From Toxorhynchites rutilus septentrionalis (taxonomy: Eukaryota; Arthropoda; Insecta; Diptera; Culicidae), in the NCBI RefSeq assembly GCF_029784135.1, contig NC_073746.1, positions 97,557,015-97,621,014 of the forward strand: 64,000 bases of DNA. The letters run 5' to 3'. Under the pieces are notes generated by a model. The model saw only the letters and a program-made list of their open reading frames with translations, did not search any database and was not told the origin of the DNA. This document shows, piece after piece, positions 55,435-64,000 of the stretch (positions are counted from its first letter, which is position 1; each line of letters begins with the position of its first letter). Position numbers and translations under genes: made by a program.

Positions 55435-56712
55435 TTAGGCTGTCAAAAAAGTCCGGCGGTGTTTCCGCGAGGTCTCGTTGTAAGCGCGTAGTTCTAGTTG
55501 TATTCATTGTATCGAGTCATACTATAGCTTGTTGAAAAGGTATTTTTGCGCGCTATAATATAGTCCTTGACAGTGTTTTGTTTGGTTAAGTCGTTCGTGA
55601 GTTATAGTGTCGCAAATATGGAGCAAAATAAAGAGAAACATATTTTATAGTACTACTATGACAAAGGCAAAAATGCATCTCAAGCTAGCAATAAAATTTG
55701 TGCAGTTTATGGACCCGATACAGTTTCCATTTCCACCGCACAACGATGGTTTCAACGTTTTCGTTCTGGTGTAGAGGTCGTCGAAGATGCGCCACGCTCC
55801 GGAAGGCCTGTCGTCGAAAATTGCGACAAAATCGCTGAATTAGCCGAGAAAGACCGGCATAGTAGCAGCCGTAAGCATCGGCCAAGAGCTGGGGATAAGT
55901 CATCAAACCGTTATTAACCATTTGAAGAAGCTTGGATTCACAAAGAAGCTCGATGTATGGGTGCCACACACGTTGACGCAAAAAAACATCTTGACCGTAT
56001 CGACGCATGTGAATCGCTGCTGAATCGCAACAAAATCGACCCGTTTCTGAAGCGGATGGTGACTGGCGATGAAAAGTGGATCACTTACGATAACGTGAAG
56101 CGCAAACGGTCGTGGTCGAAGCCCGCTGAAGCGGCTCAAACGGTGGCCAAGCCCTCATTAACGGCCAGGAAGGTTCTGCTGTGTATTTGGTGGGATTGTC
56201 AAGGAATAATCTATTATGAGCTGCTTCCCTATGGCCAAACGCTCAATTCGGACCTGTACTGCCAACAACTGGACCGCTTGAAGGTAGCACTCATGATGAA
56301 GAGGCCATCTTTGATAAACAGAGGCCGCATTGTCTTCCATCAGGACAACGCCAGGCTACACACTTCTTTGGTGACGCGCCAGAAGCTCCGGGAGCTCGGA
56401 TGGGAGGTTCTTTTGCATCCGCCGTATAGTCCGGACCTTGCACCAAGTGACTACCACCTGTTTTTGTCCATGGCGAACAAGCTAGGTAGTCAGAAGTTAG
56501 CCACAAAAGAGGCCTGTGAAAATTGGCTATCCGAGTTTTTTGCCATAAGGAAGCGAGCTTCTATAACAGGGGTATTATGAAGTTGGCATCTCGTTAGGAA
56601 CAAGTCATCGAACAAAACGGCGCATATTTGACTTAAAACAGATGATTGTAACTAATTTTATGAACAAATGAAAATTCAAAAAAAATACCGCAGGACTTTT
56701 TTGACAGCCTAA
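55435..56712 (+). mobile_element. full-length mariner element (1278 bp)
   Basis: Ends TTAGGCTGTCAAAAAAGTCC and the inverse ...GACTTTTTTGACAGCCTAA, flanked by TA at 55433-55434 and 56713-56714. The length is normal for mariner. It contains a damaged transposase. Confidence 0.92.
55618..56580 (+). pseudogene. mariner (DD34D) transposase pseudogene
   Basis: The start ATG is at 55618, with a stop after 10 codons (55648). N-terminal frame: KNASQASNKICAVYG and VEDAPRSGRP; a frame shift near 55860 gives QELGISHQTVINHLKKLGF; another near 55970 leads to the last part, open to 56578. Catalytic motifs: VTGDEKWITY (D), HQDNARLH (D) and YSPDLAPSDYHLF (D), with 34 residues between the last two, as in mariner. 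All three acidic residues remain. At least one stop and two frameshifts kill it. Confidence 0.92.
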
Positions 56713-57081
56713 TATTATATGTTAGCACTAAATACGCATATAGGGCTTTCATTAATGCTTATTTTCATATGTATTATTCTAATGCTTGTAAGCATTATAT
56801 GGTAGCACTAAATGCGCATATAGAGCTTTCATTAATGCTTATTTTCATTAATATTATTACGCATTAATAATGTTGATATAAGGTCTATAAGCATCAAAAA
56901 AGCAGATATACTGCCATTTGGCATTAGAAATGCTAAATTAGTGCTACAATAGAGCTAAACGTTAATGCTTGTGGTTACTTGGGTATTATATACTTCAATT
57001 CAACCGACTTCTTATATATCTCCTGAAACTCAGAAAAAATGAGTGGTTCTATAGTTGTGGAACGCAGTGTATATATATGTA

Positions 57082-58617
57082 CAGCCATTCCATGCCAAAC
57101 CGATATAGTGGTTCTCAGATTTTCGTAAAAAGTGGTAGTTTTGTTCTTTATCGCAAAACATTAGACCCGTATTTTTTTTTTTCATTAGGGTGACCATTTC
57201 CATTTTAGGGTTAACCGAAAAATCAACTTTTTCCTCTTTTTCCAAAAAAATTACATTTTTCATAAATTCATAACTTGTGAACTACCAGACCGATTTAGAC
57301 GGTCGACATATCATATTAAAGCTACTTAGCTAGTCATTCTTGGAAAAAAAAATTAGCTTTTGGTATTGTCACTATTAATTGTATTTGTTTTTTATAGTCT
57401 TCATGGTCTCAGGACGAAGGGTGCTATGTTCTTTTATATTTTTTGTGGAAAGTTAAGGATTTTTTACATAACATTTATCGAAACCAGGGAGACGTTTTTT
57501 TCTTTTCTGAGTTATTATTTTATTATAAGTTACCCGATAATCATAACTCAAAAACGAAAAAAACGCCTCCCTGATTTCCAGACATGTTATGAGAAAATTC
57601 CTCAGCTATCCAGAAAAAATATTAAAATTATAGCGCCTTTGGTCATGAAAACAGCTTTGCATTCTAGCCGGCCTTGGATTTTCGGATTTTAAACTGATTT
57701 TCAACTTTGCCTACGATGTTTACCGTCAGAAGTTGGGTGAGTCCTTCTCAGTGATCATCATGGTCATCGTTGCCTATCGCCTTTGCCTGCCTCTTTTAGT
57801 TCTCTTTCTTCTTTTACCCTTTTTTTACTTCTCCCTGTGCTTTTTCCCTTTCTATGACTTTTTCCTATTGTTTCATTTTATAACCGTGCTTCAATTGGTT
57901 TTCCTGTTGTCGTTACCGCTCTGGTCGTTGTCTCCCAGGTCATTGCTATCACCCACGTCTTCGCTGTTAATCTGGTCGGCACTATCCTCGTTATCGCTCT
58001 GTCGTCCTTCCTTTTTTTTTAGCAGCTCTTCTTCTTCCGGTGAACTCTTTTTCCTTTTCCCGAACGGCTTCGAGAAATCTTTGACGTCAACTGTCCTCTA
58101 GCTGGAGCTTTTTGCAATGGCTCAGCATCCTATGAGAAATCCTAGGCTCGACATTCTGAAATAGATCTCCTTCTGCACGTTAGGTTTGTCCTGCACGAAG
58201 AAGTCTAGTTTTTTCTACCATCGTCATTATCGTATTCAGGGTGATATCACCCTGTCCCTTCCTGGGATATACAACCACTGGGCCATGGTCAACCGGACAA
58301 TGACAAATGATTGATCCCGACTTTGGCGAGTCTCAAGTATTCCTCCATTACTGCCGCTAGAATTTGGTGTTTCGCCTAGATTGGGTATTGGCTAAATCAG
58401 AGATATGATTTTTACCCCTTTTGAGTTATGATTTTTCAAAAAAGACTAGCTAATCGGCTTTAATTTGATATGTCATTTGAGGAAAAAAGGAGGAAAGAAT
58501 TGATCTTTCGGACCACCCTTAAACGAAAATGGGCACCCTAATGAAAAAATAAAAAAATACGGATCTAATATTTAGCGATAAGTAACAAAATTACCAATTT
58601 CAACGAAAATCTTTTAG
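57082..58617. mobile_element. family W element, copy 2, right end missing
   Basis: It begins CAGCCATTCCATGCCAAACC, the W terminus, and matches the W interior in two blocks (57082-57660 and 58400-58617) separated by unrelated DNA. It stops in the ACGAAAATCTT word where the LINE region begins. Confidence 0.7.
57700..58380 (-). other. insert in W copy 2 with an antisense coding-like remnant
   Basis: On the minus strand one frame reads DHGPVVVYPRKGQGDITLNT then MTMVEKTRLLRAGQT, followed by a basic and acidic low-complexity part. It looks like a retroelement first-ORF remnant but no family was identified. The plus strand is very C/T-rich, so the 122-codon plus-strand frame at 57733-58101 is an artefact. 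Confidence 0.35.
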
Positions 58618-58726
58618 CTTTTAGCTCTGAATGCTCGGTTTATAAAAGACTATACAATTTGAAAAAAAGCAGCTTGCATTTCAATAAATAGCAACCATGT
58701 TCCAGAAGAATTGTGGATCAATTTCA

Positions 58727-59775
58727 TGTACTGTATTTAAACATCGCGGGGTTGTCAACAAACTACGTAGCATTACGTCAGATTGTTGAGAAAAGCGTCC
58801 ACTTTTAGTTTTATTATCAGAAACCCACATTGTTGAAATTGAATCATTTGATCAATATAGTATTCCGGGATATAATGTTGCTGCTTGTTTATCACATTCT
58901 AGACATACTGGCGGTGTTGCTATTTATGTCAGAGAATCAGTACAATGCAATCTTCGCCTCAACGAAATGATTGATGGAAATTGGTTCTTAGGCATAACAG
59001 TTGCACGTGGCATGAAGATGGGTAATTATGGTGTTTTATATCACTCTCCCAGCTCTAGTGACCAACGTTTCGTTGAAAAGTTAGAAAACTGGCTCGAAAT
59101 GTTCATTGATTCTAGTAAACTAAATATATTGGCTGGTGACTTTAATATTTATTGGTGTGATAACCATAATTCGAATCATTTGAAGCGTTTAGCTGAATTT
59201 TTCAATTTAAAACAAACTGTGAATGGGTTTACGCGTATTTTCCGGCACAGTAAAACTTTACTTGATCATGTGTATTCCAATTTTGATAGTGTTTGTTCAT
59301 TAACAGATACTGATTTAAAAATAACCGATCATGAGACAATAGTTATTAACGTTTTGGATAGTTCATTAACAACGAAGATTATGTGAAATTGAAGTGCTGG
59401 AGAAAATATTCTAAACAGGCTGTTTCGAACCTTGTGGAGAGAAGCCTGGATTTTCCATTCGAGGTTAGTAACTTAGATGAATCTACAGCTGTACTAACTA
59501 ACGTCCTGAAAACGTGTACAAATCAGCTAGTTGATCAAACGTTGGTGTCTATAATAAACTCGAACAGCTGGTACAATTTGGATCTTTTACGTCTTAAACG
59601 TAAGAGGAACAGATGGTACAAAAAGTTTTGTAGAACGAGTAGTGATATTCATTGGAACAGGTACACGATCGCGCGGAATAAATATTCACAATCAATAAAA
59701 AAAACTCGTTGTGAATATTTTCAGAGGAAAATTGTTCAGCATCAAAACAACAGCAAAGAGTTATGGAAAATTTAA
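58727..59775 (+). pseudogene. LINE ORF2, endonuclease and linker part
   Basis: Pieces LLSETHI and HTGGVAIYVRESVQ precede the open frame 58967-59386. That frame has GVLYHSPSSSDQRF, NILAGDFNIYW (the GDFN motif), TLLDHVYSN and KITDHETIV (the terminal DH motif). A frame shift at about 59383 leads to the frame 59383-59775, with RLKRKRNRWYKKF. The endonuclease active-site motifs are present, but frames are broken. Confidence 0.82.
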
Positions 59776-59911
59776 AAATCTTTATTGAAGCCAAGTAATT
59801 GTAAACCGCGGTCCATAACCTTCAATGGCACATTAGAACAATCCGAGCAAGTAATAGCATCTAAGTTTAACGATTATTTTGTCGATAGTGTTTCATTGAT
59901 CAATCAATCTA

Positions 59912-60628
59912 TTGAATTATAAAAAAAGTAAAACAAAATACATGATAATCTCGCGAAATCGAATAAATGAGAACGTCTCTATTGTTATTGATTATGAGGC
60001 TATTGACCGCGTTCGGGAGATTAAATATCTTGGCGTGATTATTGATGACAAACTGAAGTTCAACACTCGCATTGACAATGTCATCAAGAAAATTGCCAAG
60101 AAGTATGGAATCTTATGCCGATTGAAAAACGATTTAACTATTTGCAGCAAAATACAGCTATACAAATCAATCATCTCTCCTCATTTAGACTTTTGTTCTG
60201 CCATTCTATTTCTAGCCAATGGAACACAAATGTCGAGATTACAGCGTTTGCAGAATAAAATAATGTGATTAATACTAGAATGTAATAGGTTCACTTCTTC
60301 ATCTTTGATGCTGGACGCTTTGCAATGGTCATTCGTGAAGCAAAGAATTGTTTATTTAACTATGGTGTTCATTTTTAAAGTAATTAACGGTTTGCTACCT
60401 CGATATTTGTGTGATCGAGTTGAAAGAGGAAGTGACTTTTATAGTTATAACACTAGAAACGCGAATGAACTAAGAACACTCCATTTCTTGACATGTGCTT
60501 CACAAAATTCGTTGTATTTCAAAGGAATATATGTTTTCAACTCGATGCCAAGACATATTAAACGTGCAACAACATTAGCAGAGTTTGAGAGAAGCTGTGT
60601 TTCACACATGAAAGCTGTGTTTTCATAA
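59912..60628 (+). pseudogene. LINE ORF2, RT thumb and C-terminal part
   Basis: Frame 59912-60268 gives KTKYMIISRNRI, REIKYLGVIIDDKLKF and SPHLDFCSAILF, the part that follows the RT catalytic loop in LINEs. A stop, then frame 60305-60628 with VFIFKVINGLLPRYL and FNSMPRHIKRA. The palm with YxDD is absent, so the element cannot reverse-transcribe. Confidence 0.83.
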
Positions 60629-61260
60629 CAGCTGAATGATTTTTTTTTTACTTTATGACGAGAATTTTAACTGACGAAGTTTTATACGAACAGATAATTT
60701 ATGTAAAAAGTTTTATGTAGTCTTTTTTATTTTATTTTTTTTCGTTGAATATTGTATCTGACGAAGTTTCAATTGAACGGATTTTAAGGTGTAGACGATT
60801 TAATTTTTTTTACATTATTTTTTTTTCTCTATTTTGTATTATTCTCTATTATGTCTGTCATGATCTTGGTGATGATGGACTATTTTTATTTTTTATATTA
60901 TGTTTTTATATTGTAGTAGTTGAAAAAAAAGTAAAGTAGTCTACAAAAGTTTAAGCGTCGCGCGCGTTGTGCAGATATGAAAGATAAAAATTTTAAAGTT
61001 TTGTAAGAGCCGGTCTAGAAATTTTTCGTGAAGGAAAATTTCTCGATTTCTCTGGATGGGGATATTCAAGTCAATCCAAAACTAGGCTGGCGGTTGGACT
61101 TGTGTCATGGTGGACCTTTTGGCTGCAAGGGCCTTGTCGGGACCGTATCGGCTCTGTGGCGGACAAGACTGAGTATTGGCTTGTCTTTTGACATTGAAAT
61201 TTTTTTTTGACATTGAAATTTTTTTTTGAACTGTAAATAAAATCAGTTCGGTTTTTTGCT

Positions 61261-64000
61261 AAACTGATTTCAATGCTGAGAAAAAAAATATCTATTAGAT
61301 AACTCGGAAGGAGGCGGGACCATCATCATCATCAATATAATACAGCAACCGAACGGACTTTTTTTTCTAATTTTTGGAGTATATTTGAATGAATTAGAAA
61401 TGATCATCTGGTTTCAAGAATTTTGTTAAAAACGTAAGAAATTGGAAAAAAAATATGAAATTTGTGGTACAACTACAATTCGGGAATATATTCCATCTAG
61501 GACGACGAATAAACGCTATTCGTAATTTCACATGGAAATACAAAATATATTCCAATACGTAGGGGAATTACAGTGCACCTATCAAACTGTATGCGCGTTT
61601 CCCGAGGAGGAGAAACAATGCGAAACCTGTTAATGTGTTTCTGAACACTTTCGGCGGCCCGTCTGAACAGTTCGCTCGGGGGCAACAAGCAACGATCAAG
61701 TCCTCCGTATCCATCTCGTAAGAGCCGACAATCACAAGCTACCTGGCACCGAAAGCTCCGCCTCGCATCGCGAAAGTAACGACAGCCCATTTTAAACCAA
61801 CAATCATCGGATGCGCAAACTGCTCAGCAATCTCCACTCGCAAACAAAACACTACAATTAAAGCCCATTTGACGTAAGCGCCGAATTGCATAGCTCAAAT
61901 AGAAAATCACTTACGCTTCTGCGGGACACCGTTCGGCGCGTCGTTTAGGGGGGGAGGGCTGTCGATCGACCGATTATGTGCGGTTCGGTTCCGACGAAGG
62001 CCCCGTAACTGAACCTGTGGGAAGTGTGGACCTAACGGTTTTTATCAGCGCGCTCACTTCACGAAAACCCCTGACCTCGAAAATAAAATAAAAAACGAAG
62101 TTGCTTGAATTTGGTGCTTCTGCTGACTCGTGTAATCACTGGTGCGGAATTAATTTCGCGTACACTTACGTGCGCTTAGACAAAACATTCCTCACCGGTT
62201 GTAACAACTTTGGGGGGCTTCCAAAAAGTTGCTTCATTTGAGATAATTGCAGGGGAGGCGTTTTCTCGTTTTCGGGGTCTGGGACCCCCAAACAACGAAA
62301 GGGGAAAAGTCGGATAATACATACATCTCACTCTCTTCGCTACTAATTACATCTTTGCAGCACTGATTGTGGTGATTATTATTTTGAACGGTTATGGGTT
62401 TTGTACAAACTTCCTACTGGCTGATAACTACAGGGAAGTCAAACGCAGCTGGTAATTGCAGTGAACAATCGATCGTGTTTCAAGTGTTTATGGTTATCCA
62501 TCAATCAGGATTGCCACTATTATCGAAATTGTAGGTTCGGTAGGAAGATGCAGCGAACAATTGTGGGTTCCCTCCCGAGTTATCTACTTCAGGGGAGGAC
62601 GAGTTTGTGCTGGTGTCTAGATTTCGCTTCAAAACATCGCATATGATATTTGAATAGGAAAAGTCTTCTGTAATGCTAGTCAATGATCATAACTCTTAAA
62701 TGTTGAAAAACGTTGAAACGCATCAGTTTTTTGTGCACACTAGGTCTGATAATAAAGTATTGACACTCGAGGTACGAGGAAAATATTTATTTAAAATTAC
62801 ACGCTACACCTGTGATATCATTTTTGATGAAACCCCTTCCATGTTTTCTTGATATCTAGATATCTAAGGGTCATCTGATTCTGTTTCCGTAGAAGTTCTC
62901 TCAGAGAAGCGTCATATCCAAGGATTTTAACCAATTTGAAAAAAATTCCCCTACAATTCACATGAATTTTTATCATGGTACTCTTGGTACATGGTACACA
63001 TCCTCTCAAGCTGGTTATCGAATTCTTTACGGAGAAAACAGAAATGGTCGTTTTTCTGGGTAGCACCTATCCGGCAAAACAATTATTAACTCTATGGTAT
63101 TCAAATATCTGGGGTGTATTTCGACTCTAAACCTGGAGAAGACACATTGCGTGTTTGAAACAGAAATGCCAGCAAACATCAACTTTCTCAAAACAATAAC
63201 CGGAACATGGTGGGGTGTCCCAAATCAAATTGCATTATAGAAAAAACGCTGTAGGAAATGGCCTATTGGATATTTTCTCTTGAAAATTATTTTAGAAGTA
63301 GTTTAGAGTGTATTTTTCATACTGTATTTTTATCGCTGACAGTTTTTCGAAAATTGGAAAAACTTGCGTCCCCCGTAAAGCAATGTCACGAATTGATTTT
63401 GCGCAAGCACCTGGAAAATCTTCGACCTTCTCATCAGGACATCGAAGAACAACTCGGAATCGTGCATTCAACGCTGAGTCGTGTGAGATCTTCGAAGGTG
63501 AAAAATGAAAATCGACTCTCCTCCCAGTAGCTTCGCTTCGACTAGGACTACTTCACCGTCAACAGAAAATTAATTGACTGAAAAATGAAATGACGAGCGT
63601 TGAGAGCGAGGATGACTGATGAATTATTCTAGTCAATACTTATTCTAATTGACGTGACTAATGAATACAAATCTGCCACTTCATTCAACTGACTTCAATC
63701 CACACTTCTTTTCCCCCTTGACACGAATCTCATACCCGCGTACACGGGTAAACGAAAACTTGATTTCTGATACAAAAAAGTAGTTACACCATTAACGGAC
63801 GGTTTATTGTCTATCCACTGTGAACTCAAACTAACGAACTTAGACACTATAAAAGTGCTATAAAAGTGCTCGCGTTAGTATTGGTAAATAGTGTGCAAAA
63901 TAGCGTGCAGTTTGGGAGGAAATTTAAACAAAATTTTAATTAAATGAGTTCAACTTTATACGAGTATTTAATATACGGGTTTATATCATCAAAATTCACA
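61261..64000. other. no gene recognised
   Basis: 61500-62700 is more balanced in composition and may be single-copy. CACTAGGTCTGATAATAAAG at about 62740 looks like a possible element end. The minus frame 62818-63066 and plus frame 63258-63530 have no known domain. Confidence 0.35.

Larger units (their letters stand above)
54649..56984. mobile_element. middle element with ACCCAGGTAACC ends
   Basis: The left end ACCCAGGTAACCAGTAAGC is inverted at the right (GTGGTTACTTGGGT). The AT-rich body carries repeated TTAATGCTTA/TAAGCATTA words. A similar end is widespread in insect repeats. The superfamily is not assigned. It contains the mariner element. Confidence 0.65.
54023..57069. mobile_element. 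outer Tc1-type element of a three-layer nest
   Basis: CTCTGCGTTTCCCAACTATAG at the left and CTATAGTTGTGGAACGCAG at the right are inverted, each next to TA (54021-54022, 57070-57071). The shared repeat extends through CCACTCATTTTTTCTGAG. The unnested remainder has no recognisable transposase. Confidence 0.7.
58680..61260 (+). mobile_element. LINE with internally deleted reverse transcriptase
   Basis: Plus-strand order: APE endonuclease, a linker region, then the post-catalytic RT part and C-terminus, then a 3' UTR with CGTGAAGGAAAATTTCTCG and a TTTGACATTGAAAT duplicate. The RT catalytic core is missing at about 59926. Clade is not resolved (Jockey/CR1-like by layout). Confidence 0.8.

Noticed and set aside
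57733..58101. 122-codon frame rich in L, F and S
   Set aside because: It arises from a long C/T-rich tract; the coding-like signal is on the other strand.

Overview
This is a repeat-dominated window from a large insect genome, most likely a culicine mosquito such as Aedes. The evidence is the density and mix of tRNA-derived SINEs, LINEs, Tc1/mariner and pogo-like elements, TTAA MITEs, short tandem repeats and nested insertions, with almost no host coding sequence. One host exon is well supported: the last exon of an SLC36 / proton-coupled amino acid transporter (4329-4589, + strand). Its earlier exons would lie to the left of the window. Everything else with protein similarity is a pseudogene or part of a mobile element.

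The most unusual content lies between 1 and 39.4 kb. A single family of DNA elements, called TRH here (T-Run, Histone), occurs at least ten times. Each full copy has two different ends. The B end is the palindrome GACGTAGGACTACGTC. The A end is a 9-bp-stem hairpin followed by a GACGTAGGACTA core. Full copies sit in runs of T or A; the copy at 12230-15987 has exactly seven T on each side. Several copies carry fragments of replication-dependent histone genes: H1-like pieces (about 1060-1270, 8270-8640, 11340-11460), a head-to-head pair of H3 pseudogenes (9534-9895 minus, 10147-10518 plus), and H2A pseudogenes in tandem arrays of three, two and one units (12230-15987, 25962-28394, 21257-22988). 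Histone-type TATA boxes and 3' stem-loops are still visible beside several of them. TRH copies are nested: the copy at 7084-12222 is split by the H3-carrying copy at 8091-11885.

22-29.4 kb: an Hsp90 C-terminal pseudogene (23234-23494, minus strand) abuts a 5.9-kb LTR retrotransposon (23495-29391; two 241-bp LTRs, ATCGT target duplication, tRNA primer site, polypurine tract). Two TRH copies lie inside this retrotransposon. 29.4-39.4 kb: mostly unassigned sequence, with a tandem array of about 142-bp period, a pogo-like MITE, a tRNA-derived SINE and two more TRH copies or ends.

39.5-64 kb: a 3.2-kb terminal-inverted-repeat element (39540-42724) holds a 5'-truncated LINE with an RNase H domain and a pogo-like MITE. 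Then come 120-bp tandem repeats, Tc1/mariner fragments, a long-arm foldback element (44797-46662), a second SINE, a Tc3-like relic, a three-layer nest with a 1278-bp mariner at its centre (54023-57069), and a LINE that has lost its reverse-transcriptase core (58680-61260). The last 2.7 kb shows nothing recognisable.

The parts do not form an operon or pathway. They record successive insertions. The biological question is whether TRH elements capture histone genes repeatedly and use their promoters and 3' ends. All calls are by eye; no alignment or database search was run.
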